Shown piece by piece: positions 46,160-55,332 of a stretch of DNA of 64,000 nt (position 1 is its first letter; each line of letters begins with the position of its first letter). Position numbers and translations under genes: made by a program. Under the pieces are notes generated by a model. It saw only the letters and a list, made by a program, of their open reading frames with translations, was not told the DNA's origin and searched no databases. The DNA is from JAWOLE01 sp963815655 (GTDB lineage Bacteria; Acidobacteriota; Thermoanaerobaculia; UBA5066; Gp7-AA6): NCBI GenBank assembly GCA_963815655.1, contig CAWFHK010000001.1, positions 2,232,001-2,296,000 of the forward strand, read 5' to 3'.

Positions 46160-47038
46160 TCAGGATGACAGGGACAGTTGTTTCAGGAACTCCTTCGCCA
46201 CGTCTTCCGGGCGGCGCTTGTCCCGGTCGAGCTGCGCGTTCAATTTCCGCATCGTGTCCGCCGAGAGCTTGCCGCCGAGCCCCTGGAGGACTTCGCGCAC
46301 AGCAGCGTTCGTCTTCCAGACCTGGCCCCTCACGACGAACGCCGCCTCGTAAGGCGGGAAATAGTGCCGGTCGTCCTCGAGCACGACGGCACCGAGGGCG
46401 GCGATGAGGCCATCCGTCGAGTTGCCCGCGATCAGGTCCACCTGGTGGCCCTGGAGGGCCGGGTAGAGGAGCCCCAGGTCCATCTGGGCCGGCCTCTTCG
46501 GGAAGTCGAGGCCGTAGGTCTTCGCGAGCCCGGGAAAGCCGTCCTCGCGCTCGAGGAACTCGTAGCCGAAGCCGGGGCGGATCTCCGCCTCGTGCGCCTT
46601 CAGGTCCGAGATCGTCTTCAATCCCCAACGCTTCGCGTCCTCGCCGCGCACGACGAGCGCGAACGTGTTCTCGAAACCGAGCGGCGGCGACCAGACGATC
46701 CCCCAGCGCTTCGCGTACTCGCGCTCCACTTCCCTGCGGACGACCGCCGGGTCCGCGACCGGCTTCTTCGCCAGGATCGCCGTGAAGGCCGTGCCGGTGT
46801 ATTCGGGATAGAGGTCCAGGTCGCCCGCCACGAGAGCCTTGTGGCAGACGAACGTGCCGCCCAGATTCAACCGCCGGTCCACGCGCACTCCCTTGCCTTC
46901 GAGCGCCTGCGCCGCGATCTCCGCGAGGAGAACCTGCTCGGAGAAGTTCTTCGACCCGATGCGGACGGTTGCGTTCGACCGCTGGCAACCGGAGAATCGC
47001 GAGCGACGGCAGGCCAGGAGAAGAGTCAGACGATTCAC
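46160..47038 (-). CDS. Osmoprotectant ABC transporter substrate-binding protein (OpuC/ProX/YehZ-like)
   Basis: 292 residues from GTG 47038, whose GTGA overlaps the permease stop; GGAGGG precedes it. A short hydrophobic start with LLLAC resembles a lipoprotein box, though the following residues are atypical. ATVRIGSKNFSEQVLLAEI, NLGGTF and DLYPEYTGTAFTAIL are the type-2 periplasmic binding-protein motifs of choline/glycine betaine receptors. The last codons and TGA lie in a REP-like tip (CTGTCATCCTGAGG), so the repeat supplies the stop codon. Confidence 0.9.
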   Translation of the reverse strand: MNRLTLLLACRRSRFSGCQRSNATVRIGSKNFSEQVLLAEIAAQALEGKGVRVDRRLNLGGTFVCHKALVAGDLDLYPEYTGTAFTAILAKKPVADPAVVRREVEREYAKRWGIVWSPPLGFENTFALVVRGEDAKRWGLKTISDLKAHEAEIRPGFGYEFLEREDGFPGLAKTYGLDFPKRPAQMDLGLLYPALQGHQVDLIAGNSTDGLIAALGAVVLEDDRHYFPPYEAAFVVRGQVWKTNAAVREVLQGLGGKLSADTMRKLNAQLDRDKRRPEDVAKEFLKQLSLSS

Positions 47039-47676
47039 GACTCCCTCCATTTCGACTGGCGTCGCTCGACCCAGCCGAGCAATCCGTCCGCCGCGAGCGC
47101 CAGCAGCGCCGCCGGCACGGCTCCGGCGAGGATCTGGCGGTTGTCCACGATCGCGATGCCGCGGTAGATCAACACGCCGAGGCCCCCCGCGCCGATCGCG
47201 GCGGCGATCGTCGCGAGGCCGATCGAAACGACCGTGGCGATTCGGACCCCCGCGAGCACGACGGGGAGCGCCAGGGGGAGCTCCACCCACCAGAGGCGCT
47301 GCCGCGCGGTCATCCCGAGGCCCGTGGCCGCCTCCGAGATCGCGGGGTCCACGGAGAGGATGCCGGCGTACGTGTTGCGCAGGACCGGGAGCATCGCATA
47401 GACGAGGAGGGCCACGATCGCCGTGCGCGCGCCGATCCCGCCGATCAGGGGGAGCGGAAGCAGGAAGCCGAACAGGGCGAGGCTCGGGATCGTCTGCACG
47501 ACGCCGGCAATCCCGAGGACCGGCCGGGCGAGGCGCGGCCGGCGCGTCAGGAAGATCCCGAGCGGGATGCCGGCCGCGGCCGCGAGGAGAGTCGAGACGC
47601 CGACGAGCACGACGTGCTGGGCCGTCAGCGCGAGGATCTCGGAGCGCCGCTCCCAGAAGTAGCCGGCGAGGTTCAG
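47035..47676 (-). CDS. Osmoprotectant ABC transporter permease (OpuCB/ProW-like)
   Basis: 213 residues if started at CTG 47676, where CTGA overlaps the ATPase stop and GGAGG is well placed; no ATG, GTG or TTG occurs upstream in frame before a stop. A start at GTG 47610 would remove the usual N-terminal stretch (LNLAGYFWERRSEILALTAQ) and begin inside the first helix. The permease fold shows five or six helices and the EAA loop EAATGLGMTARQRLWWVELPLALP. It pairs with the ATPase on one side and the binding protein on the other. Confidence 0.88.
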   Translation of the reverse strand: MNLAGYFWERRSEILALTAQHVVLVGVSTLLAAAAGIPLGIFLTRRPRLARPVLGIAGVVQTIPSLALFGFLLPLPLIGGIGARTAIVALLVYAMLPVLRNTYAGILSVDPAISEAATGLGMTARQRLWWVELPLALPVVLAGVRIATVVSIGLATIAAAIGAGGLGVLIYRGIAIVDNRQILAGAVPAALLALAADGLLGWVERRQSKWRES

Positions 47677-48479
47677 GACGCCTCCGACACGAACTCACGG
47701 ACGAAGTCGTCGGCGGGCCGCTCGGTCAGGTCGGCCTTCGTGCCCGCCTGCCGGATGCGCCCCCGGTCCATGACCGCGATCCGATCGGCGAGGAGGAACG
47801 CCTCGCGCATATCGTGCGTCACGAGGAGCACGGCCTTCTTCAGGCGCCTCTTCCAGTCCAGGAACTCCCGCTGGAGCGCCCGGCGCGCGATCGGATCGAG
47901 CGCGCCGAACGGCTCGTCCATGAGGAGGACGGGCGGGTCCGCCGCGAGAGCCCGGGCGACGCCGACGCGCTGCCTCTGCCCGCCGGAGAGCTGGCGGGGC
48001 CGGCGCGCGGCGAACTCCTCGGCCGGCAGGTTGACCATGCCGAGCACCTCGCCCGCGCGGCGCCGGCGGCGCCCTTCGTCCCATCCCAGAAGGCGCGGGA
48101 CGGTCTCGACGTTGGCGCGCACGTCCCAGTGCGGGAAGAGCCCTCCCTCCTGGATGACGTAGCCGAGCCTGCGGCGCAGGGCGATCGCGTCTTCCCCCGC
48201 GACGTCGCGCCCCTCGACGAGAACCCGGCCGGCGTCGGGGTCGAGCAGACGGTTGACGAGCTTCAACGCGGTCGTCTTGCCGCATCCCGACGGCCCGATG
48301 AGCGCCACGGTCTCGCCCGGTCGCACTTCCAGCGAGAAGTCTTCCAGTACGGCGCGGCCGGTGAAGCTCCTGCGGACCTCCTGGAATTCGATCGCGAGGG
48401 GAGCCGCCGTATGTGGATTCTCCGGGCCTTCCTCCTCGGAATGACGAATTGGAACGGCAGGCGATCTAGAATCGGACAA
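47673..48479 (-). CDS. Osmoprotectant ABC transporter ATP-binding protein (OpuCA/ProV-like)
   Basis: 268 residues. Walker A is GPSGCGKTT, Q-loop VIQEGGLFPHWDV, signature LSGGQRQRVGVARAL, Walker B VLLMDEPFGALD and H-loop LVTHD. It lacks the C-terminal CBS pair found in larger OpuCA proteins. The annotated start is TTG 48479, which coincides with the divergent halogenase-like start; the first 30 residues (including RHSEEEGPE, read from a REP-like tip) are not homologous to the family, so the true start may be internal. Powers import of betaine-type solutes. Confidence 0.9.
   Translation of the reverse strand: MSDSRSPAVPIRHSEEEGPENPHTAAPLAIEFQEVRRSFTGRAVLEDFSLEVRPGETVALIGPSGCGKTTALKLVNRLLDPDAGRVLVEGRDVAGEDAIALRRRLGYVIQEGGLFPHWDVRANVETVPRLLGWDEGRRRRRAGEVLGMVNLPAEEFAARRPRQLSGGQRQRVGVARALAADPPVLLMDEPFGALDPIARRALQREFLDWKRRLKKAVLLVTHDMREAFLLADRIAVMDRGRIRQAGTKADLTERPADDFVREFVSEAS
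48467..48472 (+). promoter_or_regulatory. -10-like TAGAAT box, leaderless halogenase-like gene
   Basis: TAGAAT ends 6 nt before the ATG at 48479, so the transcript would start on or at the start codon, with no ribosome-binding site. Confidence 0.6.
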
Positions 48480-49783
48480 TGGCGCAATTCTACGACGCGG
48501 CGATCATCGGCGGAGGTCCCGCCGGCTCGACGGTCGCGACCGCGCTCGCCCGCGCCGGACGCTCGGTCGTCGTCTTCGAGAAGGAGAAGTTCCCGCGCTT
48601 CCGCGTCGGAGAGTCGCTCCTCCCCTTCTGCCTGCCGATCTTCGACGCGCTCGGCCTGTCCGAGAAGATCCGGGCCGCCGGGTTCCAGGAGAAGTACGGC
48701 GCGTTCTTCTGGAACGAGGCGACCGGCGGCACGCGCCCGGTCGTCTTCGCGAAATCGTGGGACGACCGCCACCCGCTGGCCTACCAGGTCAAGCGCGCGG
48801 ATTTCGATCTGCTGCTGCTGCGCCACTGCGAGGAAGCGGGTGCCGTCGTGCGCCAGGAGACGGCGATCCTCGAGGTCCTCTTCGAAGGCGGACGGGCCGT
48901 CGGCGTCGTGGCCCGCGGCCCGGACGGCGGCGACGAAGAGATCCGCGCGCGCGCCGTCGTGGACGCTTCGGGACAGACGGCCTTGCTCTCTCGCAAGCTC
49001 GGTACCCGGCGGTTCGACGCGAAGTTGAAGCGCGCGGCGGTCTTCGCCCATTACGAAGGGGTCCCGCGGCCGGCGGGCAAACAGGCGGGCGACATCCTGC
49101 TGCCGACCGAAGAAAACGTCTGGTACTGGATCATCCCCTTCTCCGACGGGACCTCGAGCGTCGGCGCCGTGTTCGATCCCGTGGCCGCCGGCGGGACGGA
49201 GGGCGAGACCCTCGACCAGCGCTTCGAGCGGCTGATCGCCGGGAGCGGAAGGATGCGGGAGCTCCTCGGGAGCGGCCGGCGGACCTCGAGGGTCCACGGC
49301 ATCTCCGATTACTCCGCGGCTTCGGCCAGGCTCCAGGGCGACGGCTACGTCCTCGTCGGGGACGCCGCCACGTTCCTGGACCCCGTCTTCTCGACCGGAG
49401 TCTTCCTTGCCATGGCGACCGGCCTGCGGGCCGCGGCCGCGATCGACCGCGCCCTGGCGAAACACAGCCGCGTGGATTCGCGCGACCTGAAGGCCTACGA
49501 GAGAGATGCCAACAGGATCTTCGGCCGGTTCCGCCGCTTCGTGTACGCCTTCTACGATCCCGTGTTCTTCGAGGCCTTCTGCAGCAAGGACCCGCTGGAG
49601 CCGATGCGCGCCGCCGTCACGAGCGTGCTGGCGGGCGGGGTCGAGAGAATCCCCTTCCGCGCCCGGATCTGGATGACCCTGATGTTCTGGGGGATCGGTT
49701 TCGACCGCGCCCAGCGCAAACTGCGCGCCCGGATCGGCGGGTCGGGCGGCGCGAACCGCGAGCCGGGGATCGGAACGGGATAA
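48479..49783 (+). CDS. FAD-dependent halogenase-like oxidoreductase
   Basis: 434 residues. FAD-binding GxGxxG is AAIIGGGPAGSTVATALARAG, followed by RVGESLLPF. VWYWIIPFSDG contains the WxWxIP motif of flavin-dependent halogenases, and GDAATFLDPVFSTGVFLA is the second FAD motif of the same superfamily. A Lys follows at QEKYGAFFW, in the region of the catalytic Lys, but its equivalence is not certain. Substrates could be aromatic metabolites or lipids (geranylgeranyl reductase-type relatives). Divergent from the osmolyte transporter, which shares the start position. Confidence 0.82.
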   Translation: MAQFYDAAIIGGGPAGSTVATALARAGRSVVVFEKEKFPRFRVGESLLPFCLPIFDALGLSEKIRAAGFQEKYGAFFWNEATGGTRPVVFAKSWDDRHPLAYQVKRADFDLLLLRHCEEAGAVVRQETAILEVLFEGGRAVGVVARGPDGGDEEIRARAVVDASGQTALLSRKLGTRRFDAKLKRAAVFAHYEGVPRPAGKQAGDILLPTEENVWYWIIPFSDGTSSVGAVFDPVAAGGTEGETLDQRFERLIAGSGRMRELLGSGRRTSRVHGISDYSAASARLQGDGYVLVGDAATFLDPVFSTGVFLAMATGLRAAAAIDRALAKHSRVDSRDLKAYERDANRIFGRFRRFVYAFYDPVFFEAFCSKDPLEPMRAAVTSVLAGGVERIPFRARIWMTLMFWGIGFDRAQRKLRARIGGSGGANREPGIGTG

Positions 49784-49805
49784 GAGTCGCGCGAACGCGC
49801 GCGCC

Positions 49806-50363
49806 TCAACCGCCGAGCAGGGCCTTCTTCAGGTCGTCCTGCACCGGGTTGGCTCCCAGCCAGACGGAGAAGAGGGCGTCGGCGAAGTCCTTCCCCTCGA
49901 TCACGCCTTTCTCCTGGCCCTTGGCGGAGACGCTCGTCCCCTTGCCCGGGACGTAGGTCAGCACGATCAGGTCCCCCTCGACGACGGCGGGGAACATCCC
50001 GGTGAGCTTCTGCAGGCGCTCGGTCAGGGCTCCCATCTGCGACTTCGAGTTGTGCCAGAAGCCGTCGGAGATGGCCTCGCCGATCTGGTTTCCCGAGAGG
50101 CCTCGCAGCACGTGCAGCGTGATGCTCTTGACCTCGTCGGTCGAGATGATCGTCGCGGCGTTCTTCGACGGGTTCTCGACGTAGAGCCCCGCGACGTAGA
50201 CCTTGAAAACCACTTTCTTGCGCAGGCCGATGCCGTTCAACTTCAGCGTCTTTCCCTCGACGGTGATGGCGTCGGGCATCTTGACGCCCGCCGCCTCGCC
50301 CGCCAGGGCGACCGCCGCACCGAAGGCGCCCAACAGGATTGCCAGGGCGATTCTGGTCTTCAT
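49806..50363 (-). CDS. Chalcone isomerase-like secreted protein
   Basis: 185 residues; the signal peptide ends AVALAG. KTLKLNGIGLRKKVVFKVYVAGLYVEN matches the chalcone isomerase-like family start (N-G-x-G-x-R-x-K-x-x-F-K-V-Y-x-x-x-L-Y), and SITLHVLRGLSGNQIGEAISDGF and LTYVPGKGTSV follow. Bacterial members are periplasmic proteins without demonstrated isomerase activity, perhaps binding fatty acids. The stop is 23 nt from the convergent halogenase-like gene. Confidence 0.85.
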   Translation of the reverse strand: MKTRIALAILLGAFGAAVALAGEAAGVKMPDAITVEGKTLKLNGIGLRKKVVFKVYVAGLYVENPSKNAATIISTDEVKSITLHVLRGLSGNQIGEAISDGFWHNSKSQMGALTERLQKLTGMFPAVVEGDLIVLTYVPGKGTSVSAKGQEKGVIEGKDFADALFSVWLGANPVQDDLKKALLGG

Positions 50364-50468
50364 GGTGACGTCTCCTCGCGGAGATTCTATCCTCCCGAAA
50401 GCCTCTTCAGCACGGAAGGCACGACGTGAGCCGGGAGCCGGCCTAACGGCGCGGGGGCACGACGAAGG

Positions 50469-51506
50469 CTAAGAGGCCGCGTAGCGGGCCCTGGCGAGAT
50501 CCACGATCTCGCCGATCAGCTGCGTGTACGACCGGCCGGCCTTGCGGGCGGCCATCACGAACTCGGCGCTCGTCGAGAGCCACGGGTTGGGGTTGGCCTC
50601 GATGACGAAGACCTCTCCCTTCTTGGAGAGCCGCATGTCGATGCGGCCGTAATCGCGCAGCTTCAGGGCCTGGTACGCGGCGAGCGCGGTGTCGGAGAGG
50701 CGCTTGACCGTCGCCTCGACGAGGTCCTCGACCGGAGCGGCCTTCGTCACCTTGTAGGCCTCCGTCTCCTTCTCCCACTTGACGTCCGTGCCGGCGATCC
50801 GCGGGGTCCCCTCGGGGAGCTTCGACAGATCGAGCTCGACCAGCGGCAGGACCTCCGGGTTCTCGTTGCCGAGAATGGACGCGTAGATCTCGCGCCCTTC
50901 GATGTACTCCTCGATGAGCGCGGGCGAGTCGAACTCCTCCTGGATGTAGTGGATCTTCTCCATCAGCTCCTTGACGCTGTTCACGACGGAGGAGGCGTCG
51001 ATGCCGATCGATCCGTCCTCGGAGGTGGGCTTGACGATGAGCGGAAACTCGATGTCGTGCGAGTGATCGAGCTTGCCGCGGTAGGACGTCGCGAAGTAAG
51101 GGGTCTTGATCCCGTGGAACGCGAAGATCTTCTTCGCCAGCGCCTTGTCCTGCGCCAGATAGAGGGCATGCGGGCCGGCGCCGGTGTAGGCGCGCTCGAG
51201 CAGGTCGAGATACCCCGCGATGTTCATGTCCATGGTGTCGTCGCCCGCGTACGACTCCGTCAGGTTGAAGATCAGGTCCGCCTCGGCGCGGGCGACCGCC
51301 GCGAGCGACTGGTTCTTCCCGTCGAGCACCTGGTAGAAGGGCTCGTAGCCGAGCTTGCCGAGGGCCTCGAAGACCTCCTCCCGATCGTGCTTCTCCTTCT
51401 TCTTCTTCTTCCTCGGCTTGCGCGGGGGCTTCTCGGGGGCGGGCTCCGGCGCCTCCTCTTCCCAGACGTCGTAGAGGACCGCGACCTTCATCTTCGACGC
51501 GTTCAT
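50469..51506 (-). CDS. ATP-grasp ligase (D-Ala-D-Ala ligase-like)
   Basis: 345 residues from the ATG at 51506; a second ATG at 51491 is possible, and the longer reading to 51560 is translated REP-like sequence. A Lys-rich stretch (RKPRKKKKKEKHDRE) follows MKVAVLYDVWEEE. ATP-grasp signature: FPLIVKPTSEDGSIGI, IEEYIEGREIYASILGNE, and the metal motif VFVIEANPNPWLST (E-x-N-x-N). Fuses an amino acid or peptide through an acyl phosphate; the substrate is unknown, and murein synthesis is only one option. Confidence 0.87.
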   Translation of the reverse strand: MNASKMKVAVLYDVWEEEAPEPAPEKPPRKPRKKKKKEKHDREEVFEALGKLGYEPFYQVLDGKNQSLAAVARAEADLIFNLTESYAGDDTMDMNIAGYLDLLERAYTGAGPHALYLAQDKALAKKIFAFHGIKTPYFATSYRGKLDHSHDIEFPLIVKPTSEDGSIGIDASSVVNSVKELMEKIHYIQEEFDSPALIEEYIEGREIYASILGNENPEVLPLVELDLSKLPEGTPRIAGTDVKWEKETEAYKVTKAAPVEDLVEATVKRLSDTALAAYQALKLRDYGRIDMRLSKKGEVFVIEANPNPWLSTSAEFVMAARKAGRSYTQLIGEIVDLARARYAAS

Positions 51507-51520
51507 CGCGACTTCGTCCG

Positions 51521-51609
51521 TGTCTTCCTGAGCGGAGCGAAGGATCTGCTCTCGGGGCATTCCGCCTTTCGGAGCAGATCCCTCGTCGCTTCGTTCCTCG
51601 GGATGACAG
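51521..51609. repeat. REP-like palindrome between the ATP-grasp and metallopeptidase genes
   Basis: The left arm (51524-51550) runs TTCCTGAGCGGAGCGAAGGA to GATCTGCTC and the right arm (51572-51608) GGAGCAGATCCCTCG to GGGATGACA. They pair imperfectly around a 20-nt loop. Confidence 0.75.
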
Positions 51610-51633
51610 GCTGCGGGGTTGGCGCCTTGATTC

Positions 51634-52647
51634 TCACGGTTGAACGAACTTTCCGCGCGTCAGGTAATTCATCGCCAGCGCCGTCGCATACACGGCTGTC
51701 TCGGTCAGGTGATCCTTCTCCAGGCGGACGTCCGCGCGCAGGCCCATCTCTTCGACGCGCGACGCGATGGACTCGACGAGCTTCTTGACGACCGGCCTCG
51801 GAACGCCCGTCCAGTAGGCGATCTTGTCCACGATCGTCTTCCGGTTCTCCCGGAGGAGCTCTCCGGCCGGCCGCACCCCCTTCTTGCGGCGGCGCGAGAC
51901 CTTGAAGATGTCGGCGAGATCCGTGTCCAGCGCGAAGTCCCCGGAGGCCTGCTGCTCCTCGAGGGCCTTCTGGTAGAAATCGGCGACCGTCGTCTCCATC
52001 TCCTCGACGGTGACGTCGGTGGCTCCCTGCGGGCGGACCGGATCCGTCTCGCGGAACTTCCGCGCGGCCTGATCCACGTAGCGCAGCTTCTCCATCGCTC
52101 CCCAGCCCTTGTACTTCCGGCGCCACTTGGAGTGCGGGGTCAGCCAGACGGCGAAGGTCTCCGCGAAGTCCTCGTCCGGGTGCTTCTGGGCGTACCAGCC
52201 GGCGATGTTCCGCACGAACCGGCGCGAGAACGGGATGGGGCGGTAGTTGTCGCGGTAGGGCCGGCGGAACGGGCCGAACAGCGCGCGCCACTCGCCCGTC
52301 TTGTACAGCTCGTAGGCGTAGTTGAAGGCGTGCCCCGCCTCGTGGCGCAGGTAGAGCATGATCTCGCGCGCGTCCTCGAGGTCGTTCATCTCCTTCTCGA
52401 GGCGGGCGAGCTGGGGGTTGGCGAGATAGAACGGAATGCCGATGACGGGCTCCCCGGAGGGGCAGCCCCATTCGTCCGTCAGGTAGCAGAGAGGGCGGAA
52501 CTTCTTCAGCCCCTTGCGCTCGAGCTCCCGGTAGAGCTGGTGGACGAACCGTTCGAGCGGAGAGCCCTCGAGCTTCAGGCCGAGCTCCTTGATGGGCTTG
52601 GCGAGGATTTCCTGAACGTCGGGAGGTGCTTTTTCGAAAGCCTGCAA
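51634..52647 (-). CDS. Putative zinc metallopeptidase (HExxH)
   Basis: 337 residues from TTG 52647 (AGGAG 10 nt upstream). Residues around 120 carry REIMLYLRHEAGHAFNYAYELY, the HExxH zinc site, and DEDFAETFAVWLTP downstream offers a third ligand. The N-terminal longer reading (to 52776) is translated heptad-repeat DNA. No signal peptide or helix is visible, so probably cytoplasmic. It belongs with the putative zinc-binding metallopeptidases; its substrate is unknown. Confidence 0.8.
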   Translation of the reverse strand: MQAFEKAPPDVQEILAKPIKELGLKLEGSPLERFVHQLYRELERKGLKKFRPLCYLTDEWGCPSGEPVIGIPFYLANPQLARLEKEMNDLEDAREIMLYLRHEAGHAFNYAYELYKTGEWRALFGPFRRPYRDNYRPIPFSRRFVRNIAGWYAQKHPDEDFAETFAVWLTPHSKWRRKYKGWGAMEKLRYVDQAARKFRETDPVRPQGATDVTVEEMETTVADFYQKALEEQQASGDFALDTDLADIFKVSRRRKKGVRPAGELLRENRKTIVDKIAYWTGVPRPVVKKLVESIASRVEEMGLRADVRLEKDHLTETAVYATALAMNYLTRGKFVQP

Positions 52648-52683
52648 GCGACAGTGGCTCCTGTGAAGGGTAGCATGAGATGG

Positions 52684-52786
52684 GGAATTTGTGATTTGTG
52701 ATTGGTGATTTGTGATCCGTAATCGGGAGAGCCAAGAGCCGTCGCCACGCTCAATTCGCCAATCACAAATCACCAATCACCAATTC
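52684..52786. repeat. Heptad repeat, inverted pair (GTGATTT type)
   Basis: GTGATTT GTGATTG GTGATTT GTGATCC on the left arm and AATCACA AATCACC AATCACC AATTCC on the right, about 45 nt apart and able to pair as a long stem. They lie between the divergent metallopeptidase and secreted-protein genes. Confidence 0.8.
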
Positions 52787-52789
52787 CTG

Positions 52790-54040
52790 ATGACCGCTTC
52801 CCTCCTTCTCCTCGCCGTTTTCCTTTCAGCGGAGGCAGCGCCGCCGGCGCAACTCCAGGCCGACCTGGATGGCCAGGGCGACACCGAGAGCGCGGCCGTG
52901 GTGGCGCTCGGCGGCAAGGTCCGCCTCGAAATCCGCGACTCGCGGGGAAATCTCCTGGCCGAGAGCCTCGTCCCGGCGCCGGAAGGGAGCGACCCGCGTG
53001 TCGGGGTGACCGCCGGATCCCTCGGCAGCGCGGGTGCGCTCGTCGAGGCGGTCGCGGCCGCCGCGCAGGCGGAGTGCCGGAGTCTCTGGCGGTATCGAGA
53101 CGGCCGGCTCTTCCAGACTCCGGTCTTGACGCCCGCGGGACCCTTGCCCGATTGCGCTCCTCCGGAGTGGTCCTACCGGTGGGAACGGCCCTCCGAGGAG
53201 GCTCCCGCCCTCTACATGCGCGAGCGCTCGCGCCGGACGCCCAACGGCCTCTTCCGGCAGGTCGAGGCGTTCCGTTACGCGGGCTTCCGACTGGAGGCCG
53301 ATCCCGCGCGCTTCTCCGTCTCGATCAACGGCGTCGAGATCCCCGCCTGGCGCGACGTGGTCCTCTACCGCAAGGCGGCGGCCGAACAGCTCTCCTCACG
53401 GTTCGATCTCTCTCCGTTCCGGTCGCAGCCGCGGCTGCGCCTGGTGACCGACCGGGCGCAGGGGGTCTTCGAGGCGCGGATCGAGGGCGCCTCGGCGCCG
53501 GAGACGTTTCCCGTGACCGCGGCCTCTTCCGACGCGAACGGGCGGGAAACCATCCTCACTGCCGGGACGCGGGGGATCCGCGTCCGGGTCCTCCTCGGCG
53601 CGGACGGTTCCGTGCCCCTGGAGGCCGTCGTCGAGGGCCTCGGCGAGCGGCTCGACCGCGAGTATGTCGCGCTCGAGCAGAGACGCCCGTCCGGACTGCG
53701 CGTCTACGACAGCGCGGAGCAGGAGCTGGCCGAGGAGTACCTGCCCGGAACCTGGGACGACGGGAAGAAACCGCTGGTCATCAAGCTCCTCTCCGCCTCT
53801 CCCATCCTGCTGCGGGTCGGCGAGTCCGACGTCTCCCTGAGCGTGACGCGGGCGCCTCGGGGCGCCGACATCCTCCTTCTTCCGAAGGACGGTTCGCCCC
53901 CGGTCCTCGGGATCCGGCTTCACGGGCCGAACACCTTGATCGAGGTGCCCGTCCGTTGCGAGACCGGAGGCGAGCGGTGCGTGGCCGGCGCGGCGGGCCC
54001 TCAGAGGCGCCGCGCGGGCGCCCGCCTGAACATCCGCTGA
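52790..54040 (+). CDS. Hypothetical secreted protein
   Basis: 416 residues from the ATG at 52790, directly after the repeat arm. The signal peptide MTASLLLLAVFLSAEAA is short. The protein is mostly beta-strand-like (VRLEIRDSRGNLLAESLVP, FSVSINGVEIPAWRDVVLY, SSRFDLSPFRSQPRLRLVTD, RGIRVRVLLGADGSVPLEAVVEGL) with no transmembrane segment or recognised motif. A periplasmic or outer-surface beta-rich protein of unknown role. Confidence 0.75.
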   Translation: MTASLLLLAVFLSAEAAPPAQLQADLDGQGDTESAAVVALGGKVRLEIRDSRGNLLAESLVPAPEGSDPRVGVTAGSLGSAGALVEAVAAAAQAECRSLWRYRDGRLFQTPVLTPAGPLPDCAPPEWSYRWERPSEEAPALYMRERSRRTPNGLFRQVEAFRYAGFRLEADPARFSVSINGVEIPAWRDVVLYRKAAAEQLSSRFDLSPFRSQPRLRLVTDRAQGVFEARIEGASAPETFPVTAASSDANGRETILTAGTRGIRVRVLLGADGSVPLEAVVEGLGERLDREYVALEQRRPSGLRVYDSAEQELAEEYLPGTWDDGKKPLVIKLLSASPILLRVGESDVSLSVTRAPRGADILLLPKDGSPPVLGIRLHGPNTLIEVPVRCETGGERCVAGAAGPQRRRAGARLNIR

Positions 54041-54076
54041 AGCCTTCGGCCGACACACTCTTCCACTTCAGCCTGC

Positions 54077-54082
54077 TAGAAT
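54077..54082 (+). promoter_or_regulatory. -10-like TAGAAT box before the GGDEF gene
   Basis: TAGAAT ends 15 nt before the ATG at 54098; only weak Shine-Dalgarno-like AGGG lies between. Confidence 0.45.
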
Positions 54083-54097
54083 TTCCGCCAGGGTCTC

Positions 54098-55327
54098 ATG
54101 CAAGTCTCGACACTCGGGCTCTTCGTGCAGACAGCCGGCGTCGGCTTGCTCTCGCTCATCTTCCTCTACGTCTCCCGCGAGAACCGCGACCGCGTGCTCC
54201 GGGCGATGGGCTACGCCTGGCTCTTCCTCTTCCTGTCCCTCGCCTCCCTCGCGGCGCTCCCGAGGTTCGCCCTTCCCTTCTGGAACCTCCCCTACCAGTA
54301 CCTGAAGATCCTCTACTTCGTCGCCCTGGTGGTCGCCGCGGACCGCATGTCGCACGAGTCCTCCCTGGGCCGCCCCCTCGCCGTCGCGGCCGCGGCGTCC
54401 GCCCCGGTGTCCTTCACCATCGTTTTCTTCGCGCGTTCGGGCTCGCTCTTCTACGCGATCCACATGGCGATCGGGGGCATCGCGTGGCTCCTCGTCACGG
54501 TCCTGATCCTGCGCACCCGCGTCCCGGGCCTCGGCAAGCCGCTGACGGCCATCCTGGCCTTCCTGACGGCCGTTCTCCACGTGGCCTACGTGGTCCTCTT
54601 CGTGGAATCGGCCGCGCAGGGCGACCGCGCGTACGCTTTTCTCGCCTACATCGGCTTCTACGACCTGTTCGTGGAGATGCTTTTCGGCATCGGGCTGATC
54701 ATCTGGGCGATGGAGGACACCGAGCGCAAGCTCACCAACGTGCACGCGCGCGCCCGCGACGACACCCTGCGCTCCCGCAAGCGGGCGCAGCTCGACCCCC
54801 TGACGGAGACCTACAACCGCCTGTTTCTGGACGAGAACAGGCCGGCGCTCTCGCGGGACCCGGCCGGCGGCTCCATCGTCCTGATCGACGTGGACGAGCT
54901 GAAGTCCATCAACGACAAGGAAGGGCACGAGGAAGGGGACAGGGCCATCTGGACCGTGGCCGCGGCGATCAAGAGGCTGATTCGCGGCGACGACTACGTC
55001 ATCCGCTGGGGCGGAGACGAGTTCCTCGTCGTCCTCCCGGGAATGGACGAGGAGATCGCGAAGAGGCGCTTCTACATGCTTCCGAGCAAGATCGAAGAGA
55101 CCCGGGAGTCCCCCAAGAACGCGGGCCGCGCTTACACGAAGTTCATCTCGGCGTCGGTGGGGGTCACTCCGTATTCCAAGCGGATTCCGTTCGACGCGGC
55201 CGTCGAGATCGCGGACAAGATGATGTACGAGCGCAAGAAGGCGCACAAGCAGACGCGGTCGAACATCATGGAGCGCCCGCGGCCCCGGGAGACTCCGGTC
55301 CGGGCGTCGTGGGACAAGCCGAACTAG
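54098..55327 (+). CDS. Membrane diguanylate cyclase (GGDEF)
   Basis: 409 residues. About six or seven transmembrane helices (residues 5-210) form a 7TM-type sensory domain, ending EMLFGIGLIIWAMEDTERKL. The GGDEF domain starts LDPLTETYNRLFLDE and contains IVLIDVDELKSINDKEGHEEGD and the intact active site YVIRWGGDEFLVVLPG. Makes cyclic di-GMP from two GTP. No RxxD inhibitory site could be placed with confidence. No EAL domain is seen. Confidence 0.93.
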   Translation: MQVSTLGLFVQTAGVGLLSLIFLYVSRENRDRVLRAMGYAWLFLFLSLASLAALPRFALPFWNLPYQYLKILYFVALVVAADRMSHESSLGRPLAVAAAASAPVSFTIVFFARSGSLFYAIHMAIGGIAWLLVTVLILRTRVPGLGKPLTAILAFLTAVLHVAYVVLFVESAAQGDRAYAFLAYIGFYDLFVEMLFGIGLIIWAMEDTERKLTNVHARARDDTLRSRKRAQLDPLTETYNRLFLDENRPALSRDPAGGSIVLIDVDELKSINDKEGHEEGDRAIWTVAAAIKRLIRGDDYVIRWGGDEFLVVLPGMDEEIAKRRFYMLPSKIEETRESPKNAGRAYTKFISASVGVTPYSKRIPFDAAVEIADKMMYERKKAHKQTRSNIMERPRPRETPVRASWDKPN

Positions 55328-55332
55328 AAGAA

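Noticed and set aside
44628..46988. 786-codon minus-strand frame across the DUF4331, ferritin-like and transporter genes
   Set aside because: It crosses the REP and 27-bp repeats and overlaps three real genes out of frame; internal repeats (for example SPSPFGVIP) are translated 27-bp units.
47611..47697. Conventional ATG/GTG start for the osmolyte permease
   Set aside because: No ATG, GTG or TTG exists in frame between the ATPase stop region and the GTG at 47610, which would begin within the first membrane helix; CTG at 47676 fits better.
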